A DNA stretch of 64,000 bases, taken from Shewanella electrodiphila. Lineage in GTDB: Bacteria; Pseudomonadota; Gammaproteobacteria; Enterobacterales; Shewanellaceae. A program made the translations under genes and the position numbers. Positions within the stretch are counted from its first letter, which is position 1; each line of letters starts with the position of its first letter. The stretch spans positions 124,001 to 188,000 of the forward strand of contig NZ_JAKIKU010000008.1 of the NCBI RefSeq assembly GCF_023283985.1. The letters run 5' to 3'. Shown here piece after piece: positions 20,171 through 29,242 of the stretch. The notes under the pieces are model-generated. The model saw nothing but the letters and a program-made list of their open reading frames with translations. It made no database searches and was not told where the DNA came from.

Positions 20171-20218
20171 AACCAAAGAACCAAAGAACCAAAGAACCAA
20201 AGAACCAAAGAACCAAAG
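20171..20218. repeat. Perfect tandem repeat, 8-bp unit x 6
   Basis: Six exact copies of AACCAAAG in the gap between two convergent genes. Not coding. Unit length is not a multiple of three. Likely a slippage-prone microsatellite; the nearby LysR gene ends 39 bases further on. Confidence 0.95.
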
Positions 20219-20256
20219 CATACTTTCATTTCGCAAATTAACACTCACCTATAAAC

Positions 20257-21189
20257 TTACTCAGGAAAGTTCTCTTGAAGATAATTATGAATCTTACTAG
20301 AAATCGTGACCAATTCATCTCGAAGCCAGCTGTGAGCAGGATCTTGATTGAGCTTTTTCAACCAAATAAGATAATTTGATACTTTCTTATATTCAAAAGG
20401 AGGGCGAAATAACTGCAACTTTAGCTGTTCCTTAAACTGTAAAGCTAAAGAAAGTGGCACGACACTAATATAATCTGACTGACTAACAACCAATAAATTA
20501 CTGAAAAGTGAGCGTCCATGATAAGCCACTTTACGCTTGGACAAATTAAGGTTGGTATAGTGACTTAAGCTATAGAGATGGTTACGAGTTCGCTCTAAAA
20601 TAGCATGCGATTCCTGCATGTATTGCTGCTCAGAAATACACCCTTGAATTCTAGGATGTTCCTCGCTACATATCACCACGAACTCATTATCAAATAGTTT
20701 CAAGCTTTCAACATTGGGGTGTTCGAACGGCAAAATATCAATCATCAAATCAAATTTTTGCTGTAACAACACCTCATAAAAATTATCGTCTTTATCCATT
20801 TGGTCAAAGACTTCCAGTGATATACCTTTATTTTCAATTAATGAAAACTGCTTTAATAGCACCCCTTGCATATGTTCAGGAGCTGTTAGCACAAAACGGC
20901 GACTAGAACGCAATGGGTCAAAGTTTCCAAACGAAGTAAAAACACCATTAAGTTGATTTATCGGAGCTTGAATTTGCTGATATAAACTAAGTGAGTAACT
21001 CGTTGGCACCACCCCTCGACCTTTTCTGATGAAAAGATCTTGCCCAACTTCATCCTTCAACCTTCCCAGCATGGTGCTCACTGTAGATTGATTGGTATTC
21101 AGGTTTTCTGCCGCTTTACTTAAGCTGCCATCTTCCATGACCTGTGAAAACACAGCGAGCAGGTTAAAGTTAGGAATATCATTTTTCAT
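20257..21189 (-). CDS. LysR-family transcriptional regulator
   Basis: 310 residues. An N-terminal winged helix-turn-helix (residues 8-67: SKAAENLNTNQSTVSTMLGRLKDEVG) is followed by a periplasmic-binding-like effector domain. It is divergent from the alkylsulfatase gene, 183 bases apart, the classic arrangement for a LysR regulator of the neighbouring unit. The spacer holds repeated TATCGNAAT/CGATATTTCGATATCG palindromic sequence near 21258-21285, a plausible LysR binding region. Inducer unknown. Confidence 0.92.
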   Translation of the reverse strand: MKNDIPNFNLLAVFSQVMEDGSLSKAAENLNTNQSTVSTMLGRLKDEVGQDLFIRKGRGVVPTSYSLSLYQQIQAPINQLNGVFTSFGNFDPLRSSRRFVLTAPEHMQGVLLKQFSLIENKGISLEVFDQMDKDDNFYEVLLQQKFDLMIDILPFEHPNVESLKLFDNEFVVICSEEHPRIQGCISEQQYMQESHAILERTRNHLYSLSHYTNLNLSKRKVAYHGRSLFSNLLVVSQSDYISVVPLSLALQFKEQLKLQLFRPPFEYKKVSNYLIWLKKLNQDPAHSWLRDELVTISSKIHNYLQENFPE

Positions 21190-21257
21190 TTGCTGTCCTG
21201 AATATCCGTGGGGGTCTTAATATTTCGCAATAACAATTTTTCGCAATATCAATATAT

Positions 21258-21285
21258 CGTAATTTCGATATTTCGATATCGTAAT
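21258..21285. promoter_or_regulatory. Candidate LysR binding region (AT-rich dyads)
   Basis: A cluster of overlapping inverted repeats of the type CGATATTTCGATATCG lies in the middle of the spacer between the divergent LysR gene and the alkylsulfatase operon. The position fits an autoregulatory operator. The exact site is inference. Confidence 0.4.
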
Positions 21286-21372
21286 AGCCTATATATCAAA
21301 GATTACTATCGAATTAACATGACGTCATTAAATAAAAGAAATTCATATTAGTTCAATAATCTGAGGTATCAC

Positions 21373-23343
21373 ATGACTTCTTCACTGAAAAAACTGTTAA
21401 TTTCTGTCGCGATCAGTTCTGCATTACTCCCTGCATCTGTCGCGTTTGCAACTCCAACTACTGAAGCCGAATCGGCAACAGGCCAGTCTCTGCAAACAAG
21501 TTCAGCCGCACATTATCAAAACATTGATTTTAATAAGCGCTATAACGATGGTGTGTTGTTTGAACATGAATCTAATTTGTTTTGGGGTAAAGGCGAGCGC
21601 ATTAAAGTGCTTTCTAAAACAGGTGAGACATTAGCTTATGTTGAAGACTCTCCTCTAGTACATGACGCGCTAACAAAGCATAGTCGTAAAATGGATCAAG
21701 CCATCATTCAAGTCGATGATAACGTATTTCTTGGATACGGTTATGGTCTTGATACACCTGTGATGATTGAAGGTGATGACGGCATTATCATTGTCGATCC
21801 AGGTGAGTCAGTACAAATGGCTGCCTCTGTGAGAGATGCTTTTAGAGAAATCACCGACAAACCTGTTAAAGCCATTATCTACTCTCATAACCACATTGAC
21901 CACATTTCTGGTGTTCGTGCTTGGGTAACCGATGAAGAAGTCGCATCAGGCGAAGTAAAAATTATTGCTCAAGAAGGACTAACTGCAGCAGTGGCTAACT
22001 GGTCTTCAAATCTAGGCACCTTATTTGGTCACCGCACATCTTACACTGGCGCAAAACATGTTGAAGAAGGCAAACACGGTACAGTGAACGACGGTTTAGG
22101 CCCTCGCTTCATGCAAGGTGACATCTCATTCATTGAGCCAAATGTCACCCTGAAAGATCGTTTAGACATCACTATCGCAGGTGTTGAACTACAAATCGTA
22201 AACGTGCCTTCAGAAACAAAAGACGAAGTTGTTGTTTACCTGCCTAACCAAAAAATACTTCATGCAGCAGAAGTATTACAAGGTGAGAACTTCCCTAACT
22301 TACACACTATTCGTGGGACCAAGTTCCGTGATCCTGCAATGTGGTTTAAAGGCATTGATGTAATGCGTGGTTTTGATACTGAAATCATGATCAACTCTCA
22401 CGGACGCCCAGTTGAAGGTAAAGAAGCTGTAGCAAACGTATTAACTTCTTACCGAGATGCAATTCAATACACCCATGACCAATCTATTCGCTACATGAAT
22501 AAAGGCATGACACCAGATGAACTTGTTGAAGTAGTAAAACTGCCTAAGCATCTAGCTGAACATCCTTGGCTTGGTGAGCATTACGGCACTGTCGCTCATG
22601 CTGTTCGTCAAATTTATGTTGGTTATGTAGGTTTCTTTGAAGCTGATCCATGGCAGTTAGAGCCAATGGCATACGAGCAACGCGCAAAAGCATTTGTTGA
22701 ATTAATGGGTGGTAGAGACAACATCATTAAAACAGCAAAAGCAGCAATAACTGCTGAAAACTACACCTTTGCAGCAGAGATCTTGTCGTACCCAATTACG
22801 ATCAACAAGCAAGACATTGAAGCACGTGAATTGAAAGCTAAAGCTTATAAAGAATGGGCTGCAAATCAAGTGAACATCAACTGGCGTAACTGGGCATTAA
22901 ATGCATCAGCTGAGTTAGAAGGTACACGAGATTTTTCTAACCTGATTAGCTTTGCCTCTGTAGATGTATTAACAGCTCTGCCTAGCGCACAAATTTTCGA
23001 CATGATGACAGCAACATTAATTGCAGAAAAAACACTCAATGTTGCAACTGCGATGACATACAAGTTTGCTGACACCAATGAGTCAATGACGATTGAAATC
23101 CGTAACGGTATTGCACAGTTACATACTACACCTTACTCAGGTGCGGATATTCAGATAGAAACCACTCGTGAAGTGTTAAACCAAATCCTGATTGCAGGTC
23201 CTAAAGCACAACAGGTGATAGGCGAAAACTTAGGCTCAGGCAAGTTCAAGTTTACTAATGGCGATATCAAAGATTTTGGATTGTTCATGAGTTACTTCGA
23301 CAAACCAATGACGCCAGAAGAAATTAAATTAATTGTTCGATAA
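21373..23343 (+). CDS. Exported alkylsulfatase-type MBL-fold hydrolase
   Basis: 656 residues, the usual length of the SdsA1/BDS1 family. A signal peptide (cleavage near AFA-TPTT) is followed by a metallo-beta-lactamase domain. The zinc motif is SHNHIDH (H172, H174, D176, H177), with later ligands in HAAEVLQGEN and NSHGRPVEG. Next come an all-alpha dimerisation domain (about 390-520) and a C-terminal SCP2-like domain (about 530-656). Family members cleave primary alkyl sulfates such as SDS to alcohol and sulfate in the periplasm. First gene of a five-gene run with a FadL-like channel at the end. The substrate is inferred. Confidence 0.9.
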   Translation: MTSSLKKLLISVAISSALLPASVAFATPTTEAESATGQSLQTSSAAHYQNIDFNKRYNDGVLFEHESNLFWGKGERIKVLSKTGETLAYVEDSPLVHDALTKHSRKMDQAIIQVDDNVFLGYGYGLDTPVMIEGDDGIIIVDPGESVQMAASVRDAFREITDKPVKAIIYSHNHIDHISGVRAWVTDEEVASGEVKIIAQEGLTAAVANWSSNLGTLFGHRTSYTGAKHVEEGKHGTVNDGLGPRFMQGDISFIEPNVTLKDRLDITIAGVELQIVNVPSETKDEVVVYLPNQKILHAAEVLQGENFPNLHTIRGTKFRDPAMWFKGIDVMRGFDTEIMINSHGRPVEGKEAVANVLTSYRDAIQYTHDQSIRYMNKGMTPDELVEVVKLPKHLAEHPWLGEHYGTVAHAVRQIYVGYVGFFEADPWQLEPMAYEQRAKAFVELMGGRDNIIKTAKAAITAENYTFAAEILSYPITINKQDIEARELKAKAYKEWAANQVNINWRNWALNASAELEGTRDFSNLISFASVDVLTALPSAQIFDMMTATLIAEKTLNVATAMTYKFADTNESMTIEIRNGIAQLHTTPYSGADIQIETTREVLNQILIAGPKAQQVIGENLGSGKFKFTNGDIKDFGLFMSYFDKPMTPEEIKLIVR

Positions 23344-23391
23344 CACGTCAACTAGAGGGGCTGTATAGCCCCTCCGTTTTAGGTGGTCACT

Positions 23392-23871
23392 ATGTCTCGT
23401 CTATTACTATTACTTATATGTTGGGTGCCATTTTTCGCAAATGCATGCGGCATACACCAAGACACAGGCTTATTCCTTGTCACCGAACCAGGGTCACTTC
23501 CAGTATTTGAAAGCACCGTTAATGAAAGACAAAACGGTAGATTTAATAGCTTAAACAGTCCTGAGCACGTCAAGGTATACCAGTTCACTAATGTGCTATC
23601 AAACAGCAATCAAAAAGTTTCTTTCAGTTTATTTGAGCCAGTAAAAGGCCATTACAGTGAAGTCTTGATTTCTGAGCACACCAAATTACAACACCGAGAA
23701 ACACAGCCCTCACCTACTGAGCTATTGCTAATCGCTGAGCTAGATGTACTTGAGGCGTTAGCCACTAAACAACTTAGTTGGTCTGATGCAAAAACGCTTG
23801 GTTTAGTCCGCATCAATGGGCAAGCCAAAGACATAGCAATGCTCGAGCGATGGTTTGTAGATTTATTTTAA
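23392..23871 (+). CDS. Small exported protein of the alkylsulfatase operon
   Basis: 159 residues from the ATG at 23392 (nine bases inside the open frame that starts with a GTG). A signal peptide ends at FANA-CGIH. Not recognised overall. The C-terminal 40 residues (KQLSWSDAKTLGLVRINGQA) have the look of the end of SCP2-type lipid-binding domains, which would fit next to an alkylsulfatase, but this is a weak match by eye. It sits 48 bases after the alkylsulfatase, clearly in one operon. Confidence 0.72.
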   Translation: MSRLLLLLICWVPFFANACGIHQDTGLFLVTEPGSLPVFESTVNERQNGRFNSLNSPEHVKVYQFTNVLSNSNQKVSFSLFEPVKGHYSEVLISEHTKLQHRETQPSPTELLLIAELDVLEALATKQLSWSDAKTLGLVRINGQAKDIAMLERWFVDLF

Positions 23872-23916
23872 TCGGCTCGCGGTAATTAATGCATATTGCA
23901 TTTGCTAAGGAATGTT

Positions 23917-24423
23917 ATGAACGTAATTAAAACCATTTTATCTAAACTAGCCACCATCTTTATGGTGCTTATCAAATTCGTATCCTTTATGGCATTGATG
24001 CTTGGTGGCGCATATTTATTAGCGCCTATGGGGCTCATTAATTCTAAAGATATCGATATGAGTCTTTTTACCAATACGCCAAATGACACCATGATGATTC
24101 TGTTTAACTCAGAGTATTTCAGTGGCTACTTATTTTCAGTCACCATTGCCCTGGTCATCTTTGTTATCTATCTACTTTGGTCAATACATGAAGTGGCAGT
24201 CCATCGCACAGAAAAAATGCACAGCTCTCACGTCCAGCTAGTGTTTGCATTGTCATTATGTGGCCTGTTCATCCATAAAGCTTGGTGGGTATTAGCCATC
24301 ATTATCGCTTTTGCCAACTGGTCTGAAATTGGTGAGTCCATAAGCAGCGTGATTAGAAACAGTCGAAATAAAACCAACGACTTAAAAAACACCTCGAATG
24401 AAATAAACAAGGTAGAGGACTAA
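23917..24423 (+). CDS. Hypothetical membrane protein of the alkylsulfatase operon
   Basis: 168 residues from the ATG at 23917, which has SD AAGGAA. The longer frame from a TTG has none. Transmembrane helices lie near 10-35, 67-90 and 105-135, with a charged C-terminal tail. The acidic stop region ends five bases before the next gene. Gene pairs of this sort, a small membrane protein next to an HlyD-like protein, are common (YibI/YibH style). Function unknown. Confidence 0.75.
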   Translation: MNVIKTILSKLATIFMVLIKFVSFMALMLGGAYLLAPMGLINSKDIDMSLFTNTPNDTMMILFNSEYFSGYLFSVTIALVIFVIYLLWSIHEVAVHRTEKMHSSHVQLVFALSLCGLFIHKAWWVLAIIIAFANWSEIGESISSVIRNSRNKTNDLKNTSNEINKVED

Positions 24424-24427
24424 TACT

Positions 24428-25417
24428 ATGAAAGAAGTCATGATCCCTTACATCTTATTAATGTGGATACTCGTATCAACGGGTGCCATTAAATGGACCT
24501 TACGCAGTTGCTTTTGGATTGTCTCTGGCGGCGTATTAATTCTGGTTATATTGGGCGTACTTTCACGCCTTTGGGCGCCGGTTGATTTAACTTATTCCTC
24601 AACCGTCAAAGCACCTCATGCAGTGCTATCGCCTTTGTTCGGTGAGGAAATTGATCAAGTACATGTTCGTCATAACCAAATCGTCAAACAAGGCGAAATT
24701 ATTTATACCCTTGTAGACACTAAATCTAACGCTGAAGTTGAAAAAATTAAATCCTCAATCGTTACGCAAGAAGAAAGTATCGCCCAGTTTATTAGAGATT
24801 TAGGGCGAACAAAGACATCGCCAGACATTTTTAAAAAACGAGACGTTGAGTATTACCAATCACAACTGCGTATTGCCAAGGCAACTCTCATATCGCTTCA
24901 TGCCGACTTGGAGCAAACCCATTTTGAGCAAAGCCGAAAAACAGTTCGAGCTCAGTTTGATGGCCAGGTAGCAGTAGTCAATGTCGCTGACGGAAGCCGT
25001 GTAGGTAATATGCACCTTTATGATACTGGCAAAAAGTTTATTGAAATGCGCATTCCTGATCAAACGTTTCGCTACGTAGAAAAAGGACAATTTGCAGAAT
25101 TTTATGTTGATGCTTATCCCGGTGAAGTATTCCGAGCTCGCGTTCACAGCTTTACGGCTGGTACAGGTGAGTCATCGATTTCACCAATTCAAGGGCCACA
25201 AAGTGTTAGACAACATGTTGGAGCCAATACCAGTAATCATGGACGTACAGTGATTCTTGAGATTTTTGAGCCTGAAGGCAAAATTATCCCAATTGGCGCA
25301 ACGGGTTCTGCTTGGATTGCAGCAAACAAACCACACCCATTTTTCAGTTTTATCGATGTGATTGGCGCAGCAACGGTTCGTCTTCATTCATACAAGTCCT
25401 ACTTAAATGCGATGTAA
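24428..25417 (+). CDS. HlyD/EmrA-like membrane fusion protein
   Basis: 329 residues with two N-terminal hydrophobic segments (about 6-25 and 28-48). Next is a biotinyl-lipoyl-like half (VKAPHAVLSPLFGEEIDQVHV), a coiled-coil hairpin (about 90-170), the second lipoyl half (VRAQFDGQVAVVNVADGSRV) and a beta-barrel domain. This is the adaptor layout of HlyD/YibH proteins. No ABC or MFS partner is encoded beside it; the preceding small membrane protein may be its partner. SD AGAGGA. Confidence 0.88.
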   Translation: MKEVMIPYILLMWILVSTGAIKWTLRSCFWIVSGGVLILVILGVLSRLWAPVDLTYSSTVKAPHAVLSPLFGEEIDQVHVRHNQIVKQGEIIYTLVDTKSNAEVEKIKSSIVTQEESIAQFIRDLGRTKTSPDIFKKRDVEYYQSQLRIAKATLISLHADLEQTHFEQSRKTVRAQFDGQVAVVNVADGSRVGNMHLYDTGKKFIEMRIPDQTFRYVEKGQFAEFYVDAYPGEVFRARVHSFTAGTGESSISPIQGPQSVRQHVGANTSNHGRTVILEIFEPEGKIIPIGATGSAWIAANKPHPFFSFIDVIGAATVRLHSYKSYLNAM

Positions 25418-25492
25418 CTTTTCAGGCTCGCCTCATAACTGAGGCGAGTACCCGTTAATTACATTAGTAAAGACGAATTAATAAGGTTATCC

Positions 25493-26689
25493 ATGAATAC
25501 TAAAATCACAGTCCCGTTACTTTTATCATTATTAGTGGCAAACAATGCATTGGCAGGGGCTTATATGTTCCCAGAGCTGGGCGGCGTGAATGTAAGTACG
25601 GCAGGCGCCGGTGCTCAAGCTTTGGCAGAAGGTGCAGAAACCGCGTTTGCAAACTCAGCTGCTATGACCAAGATTACTCAGCCCACCTTAGCTTTTAATA
25701 TACAAGGCATGGTGTCAGACATTGCATATACTGATACTGGTTCTGATGGAATATTTGCTGGCGGAGAATCTTCAACTCAAGCTGGAACAGCAATGCCAGC
25801 AGGTGCTATGTATTACGTCACACCAATTAATGATAGTTGGAGTGCAGGTATTGCTCTGGTATCGGCAGGTGGATCAGTCATTGATTACGGGGCTGACTTT
25901 TCGGGCGCATTATTGTTGCAAGACGCTCAGCTCGTTACCGTACAGTTAAACCCAAGTGTCGCTTATAAAGTTAATGAGCAGTTATCTCTGGGTGTTGGCC
26001 TAGTCGCTGAGTACGGCCAGCTTGAACAAAATTTTGCAGGAACTGACAAGTTTAAGACCCAAGCAACGGGTAGTGATCTAAACATTGGCTATACCTTAAG
26101 TGGACTGTACGAGTTTAACGATGATCATCGACTCGGCTTTTCATACCGTTCAGAAATAGAACATGGCATGGATGGTAACTTAACCATTGCCAACCAAGGA
26201 CTTGATTCTTCAATTGGTATCATTATGCCTACCACTGCGTCTTTAAGTGGATATCATAATGTCACTGACAAAACGGCTTTGCTATGGAGTTTAGGCTGGA
26301 CCCAGTTTAGCTCTGTTGCAACAACCGATATTGAACTGGATTCCCGTATTGTCGAGATCCAAAGGCAGTGGGATGACACAGTAACCGCAAGCGTTGGGGG
26401 CTACTATCAACTTAACGATAAATGGCGACTAGAAGGTGGTATATCTTATGAATCATCACCGCAAGATGACCCAAGGATGCAATACCCAGATGTGCCAACT
26501 GGCGAGCTTTGGAAATATGCAATTGGTGCCACATATGATTTAAACCAGAACTGGCGCATGAATTTTTATTATGAATACCTTGACGTAGGAACCCCAAGTA
26601 TTGAATTTCAGTTAGCAAATTCAACGCTTAGAGGAGATTACTCAGCAAATATTCACTTCTTTGGCGTAATGACAAACTACCGTTTTTAA
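25493..26689 (+). CDS. FadL/TodX-type outer-membrane hydrophobic-compound channel
   Basis: 398 residues. Signal peptide cleaved at ALA-GAYM; the mature N-terminus leads into the hatch segment typical of OMPP1/FadL/TodX (TAGAGAQALAEGAETAFANSA). The C-terminus ends in VMTNYRF, a final aromatic for barrel assembly. FadL proteins let long-chain fatty acids and other hydrophobic molecules diffuse laterally into the outer membrane. Last gene of the run started by the alkylsulfatase, so uptake of alkyl sulfates or the released alcohols is the obvious hypothesis. Confidence 0.92.
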   Translation: MNTKITVPLLLSLLVANNALAGAYMFPELGGVNVSTAGAGAQALAEGAETAFANSAAMTKITQPTLAFNIQGMVSDIAYTDTGSDGIFAGGESSTQAGTAMPAGAMYYVTPINDSWSAGIALVSAGGSVIDYGADFSGALLLQDAQLVTVQLNPSVAYKVNEQLSLGVGLVAEYGQLEQNFAGTDKFKTQATGSDLNIGYTLSGLYEFNDDHRLGFSYRSEIEHGMDGNLTIANQGLDSSIGIIMPTTASLSGYHNVTDKTALLWSLGWTQFSSVATTDIELDSRIVEIQRQWDDTVTASVGGYYQLNDKWRLEGGISYESSPQDDPRMQYPDVPTGELWKYAIGATYDLNQNWRMNFYYEYLDVGTPSIEFQLANSTLRGDYSANIHFFGVMTNYRF

Positions 26690-27000
26690 CTGTAAAGAAC
26701 AGCTTATAAAATATTTTTCGATAACACTGACGGGGCATATACTGCCTGTCAGTTTTTCAACAAAGTAGCCTAACTGAACTTTAGTCAAAAACACCAAGCT
26801 AGTTTCTAGCGACTTTAGCCTCTAAACAGCCAGCTCATATTAGTCGAAAACAGCCACGCTAAAGCAAATCAAAGCAAATAGCACACAGCAAAAAGACAAC
26901 ACAGCAGGCGCCAAATTATTTCTTGGCAAAAAATCGTCACACTTGGAGGTTTTTGAGGTAAATATTGGAGGTTACACATTGATTCTGGATGCCCAGAAAC
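26690..27000. other. Intergenic region, nothing recognised
   Basis: 311 bases between the FadL-like gene and the tRNA terminator. No reading frame with a plausible start, no strong hairpin plus T-run. It may contain the missing terminator of the operon in a weak form. Confidence 0.4.
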
Positions 27001-27028
27001 AAAAAAACCTACTATTTAATAGTAGGTT
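27001..27028 (-). terminator. Terminator of tRNA-Leu
   Basis: Perfect 11-bp stem AACCTACTATT/AATAGTAGGTT followed on the minus strand by seven T. It lies directly downstream of the tRNA. Confidence 0.85.
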
Positions 27029-27035
27029 AGAGAGA

Positions 27036-27120
27036 TGGTACCGGTGGGCGGACTTGAACCGCCACGCTCGAAAGCAACGGATTTTGAATCCGTCGTGTAT
27101 ACCAATTTCACCACACCGGC
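27036..27120 (-). tRNA. tRNA-Leu(CAA)
   Basis: 85-base class II tRNA including an encoded 3' CCA. On the minus strand it starts GCCGGTGTGG and ends CCACCGGTACCA; these ends form the acceptor stem. The anticodon loop TTCAAAA between GACGGA and TCCGTT gives anticodon CAA, which reads UUG leucine codons. The long variable arm fits leucine. The T arm GGCGGTTCAAGTCCGCC is intact. Confidence 0.96.
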
Positions 27121-27165
27121 ATCATATTGATGTCTCAACAGAGCTAGGCTCAATCGAGAGTCAGA

Positions 27166-27193
27166 ATTATACCTAGGCCATTAACAATGGCAA
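27166..27193 (-). promoter_or_regulatory. Sigma-70 promoter of tRNA-Leu
   Basis: On the minus strand: -35 TTGCCA, 16-base spacer, -10 TATAAT. It is placed about 46 bases upstream of the mature tRNA 5' end. A very good match to consensus. Confidence 0.75.
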
Positions 27194-27482
27194 GCTCTTT
27201 AATGCGCTATTTAGTCTATTTACTTTCAACAGCTCAAATCTCATTCAACCAGCGCTCTTTGCTGCGCTAAGCTGACTCTAAACAACAGCTCACACATCCC
27301 TTTCGAAAATTCGGTTCTAACTCGACATCATGTAAATAGTGATCGATTGCAGAGTTTACTAATTTTTAATTCATTACATTAGCATTCTAGCAATAACCGA
27401 CAAGTTAATTGATCGAGATCATAATTGTTAAAAGATGTATCTAGTATGTTATTTATGACTTCACAATAAAGGAGAAAATAAA
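27194..27482. other. Spacer between tRNA promoter and DUF3149 gene
   Basis: About 290 bases without a reading frame. It contains a short repeated word (AACAGCTCA at two places) but nothing assignable apart from the presumed promoter of the small gene that follows. Confidence 0.4.
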
Positions 27483-27614
27483 ATGGCATTCTGGTTAGAT
27501 TTAATGTTTGGTAATGCAATAGGTTTGCTATCTATGATTGTCATCTTCTGCACTATGGGAATTATGTCGTACATGATGTGGATGTTTATAGTGAAGTCGG
27601 CTCCAAAGAAATAG
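27483..27614 (+). CDS. DUF3149 small membrane protein
   Basis: A 43-residue protein that starts MAFWLDLMFGNAIGLLSMIV and ends in a lysine-rich tail (KSAPKK), with one long transmembrane helix (about 12-37). SD AAAGGAG seven bases upstream. The opening WLDLMFGNxxGLLSM pattern is the one I associate with DUF3149 proteins of gammaproteobacteria, whose role is not known. An intrinsic terminator follows, so it is a gene on its own. Confidence 0.85.
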   Translation: MAFWLDLMFGNAIGLLSMIVIFCTMGIMSYMMWMFIVKSAPKK

Positions 27615-27669
27615 GTGTTACTTATTTTTATTTTAGTCAGTTTTTTTTGTGTTTTTTAGCAAATAATTA

Positions 27670-27693
27670 GGGGGCAATTAGCCCCCATTTTTC
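27670..27693 (+). terminator. Terminator of the DUF3149 gene
   Basis: Stem GGGGGC/GCCCCC with loop aatta, followed by ATTTTTCT. Confidence 0.85.
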
Positions 27694-27738
27694 TGCCTAA
27701 TAAACATGAAATCAATGGTGAGTGATCATGGTTGGTGA

Positions 27739-28350
27739 TTAAGCAGCATGTTTTCTAGGTTGCACTAAACCATTAATGAATTGCGGTCTGGCTTTAATCA
27801 AATGCGACAATTCTTCTTTACTAGGCTCACCAGCAGGTAATCGTAATACATCGCGATTCAAATACACTCTCGCTTTCATCGAAATTTTATACTCAGCTGT
27901 CGGGCCTTGTATCGCGTAATGACGTTCATTACCCACTAACTCAAGAATACTCGTCGCAACTAATCCCTTCACCGCGAGTTCGTTTTGAGGTAATGCCAAA
28001 ATAGTGGCACCTTGCAGGAAGAATTCACGCAACAATGCACGCTCAGCAGGATCCAGCAATTTAACTTTAGACTCAATGGTTTCTATCGCGCGTTTTTCAC
28101 GTAAATAATTAATAGATTCATCAACAACAAAAGTGAATAACTGACTTAAGAAGAAAGCTGCGCCGACAATGAGACCTAGGCCAATAAAATGACCATATTC
28201 GTTCACTAGGTTATCTAACGATAAAGTCTGCAAGACATGAGAAGGGGCAAACAACAATACAGCACAAGCAACAACCCACCAGAGCATTACACTGACAAGC
28301 ACACGCTTTGCGTTGGCAAATTTTAAGTTATCTAATTTAATTTTCATCAT
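27739..28350 (-). CDS. Superinfection-exclusion-B-like membrane protein
   Basis: 203 residues. Two N-terminal transmembrane helices (about 18-36 and 50-75) are followed by a coiled segment and a C-terminal domain with LLREFFLQGATILALPQNELAVKGL (shown in part). That domain layout is the one seen in SieB-like proteins (Pfam Super-infection exclusion protein B). The founding SieB of phage P22/lambda aborts infection by related phages, but chromosomal relatives are broadly distributed and untested. No prophage gene is adjacent, so a defence role is only a possibility. Confidence 0.6.
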   Translation of the reverse strand: MMKIKLDNLKFANAKRVLVSVMLWWVVACAVLLFAPSHVLQTLSLDNLVNEYGHFIGLGLIVGAAFFLSQLFTFVVDESINYLREKRAIETIESKVKLLDPAERALLREFFLQGATILALPQNELAVKGLVATSILELVGNERHYAIQGPTAEYKISMKARVYLNRDVLRLPAGEPSKEELSHLIKARPQFINGLVQPRKHAA

Positions 28351-28444
28351 CTCGCTTCCAAAGTGTCAGATTTTTGAATCTAATACTTCAAAAGCAATTT
28401 TGATGCCAAATAGTACGCATTAATCAGCTTATTAAAACAATAAC

Positions 28445-29242
28445 TTACTTTTCAGCTAGCCTTGCTAACACACGACTCGCAGCAATAAAGCCAAATGTGC
28501 CTGTAACCATTGTCACAGCGCCGAACCCTGATGCACAATCCATACGCATACTACCTTCTGCTGTCGCTTTAGTACTGCAAACTGAACCGTCACTTTGAGG
28601 GTAAACCAGGTGTTGAGTAGAAAACACCGCATCGACAGCAAAACGTCGTTGGACATTTTTAGTAAAATTATACTCACGACGTAAAATCCCTCTCACTTTA
28701 GCAAGTAATGGATCTTGGATCGTTTTAGCTAGATCGGTAAGTTGGATTTGAGTGGGATCAGTTTGCCCACCAGCGCCGCCGACAGTCACAATTTTGAGTT
28801 TATTTCGTTTACACCAAGCAATTAACGCGGCTTTTTGTTTTACTGCGTCAATACAGTCAACAACATAGTCGATCGATAAAGGATCGCTTTTAGTTCCAAG
28901 GTACTCTGCTAGGTTGTCAGCGGTAACAAAATCCTCAATCTCATTGACGACACATTCAGGGTTGATGTCGCGAATACGCTTTGCCATCACTTCAACTTTA
29001 GATTCGCCCACTGTTGATGTCGTCGCATGGGATTGGCGATTAATATTAGTGACACAGATATCATCCAAATCAATCAAGGTAATCTGCCCAATTCCGCTTC
29101 GGGCTAATGACTCAGCAACCCAGGTCCCTACCCCACCAATACCAATGATAACAACATGAGCATTTGCAAAGTTTTGCAGTGCATTTTGACCATATAAACG
29201 GCCTATACCACCAAAACGATTTAAATAAGATTCTGACAACAT
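28445..29242 (-). CDS. tcdA: tRNA threonylcarbamoyladenosine dehydratase TcdA
   Basis: 265 residues from the ATG at 29242 (MLSESYLNRFGG), which matches the start of E. coli TcdA and has GAG upstream. A GTG 21 bases earlier is an alternative. E1-like/MoeB fold with nucleotide motif GIGGVGTWVAESLARSG. The late cysteine in MRMDCASGFG matches the cysteine region of TcdA. It cyclises t6A37 to ct6A in tRNAs with ATP, receiving activation by the CsdA/CsdE system. Confidence 0.95.
   Translation of the reverse strand: MLSESYLNRFGGIGRLYGQNALQNFANAHVVIIGIGGVGTWVAESLARSGIGQITLIDLDDICVTNINRQSHATTSTVGESKVEVMAKRIRDINPECVVNEIEDFVTADNLAEYLGTKSDPLSIDYVVDCIDAVKQKAALIAWCKRNKLKIVTVGGAGGQTDPTQIQLTDLAKTIQDPLLAKVRGILRREYNFTKNVQRRFAVDAVFSTQHLVYPQSDGSVCSTKATAEGSMRMDCASGFGAVTMVTGTFGFIAASRVLARLAEK

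Noticed and set aside
26943..27176. 77-codon frame across the tRNA
   Set aside because: It runs through the complement of tRNA-Leu and its terminator; not a protein gene.
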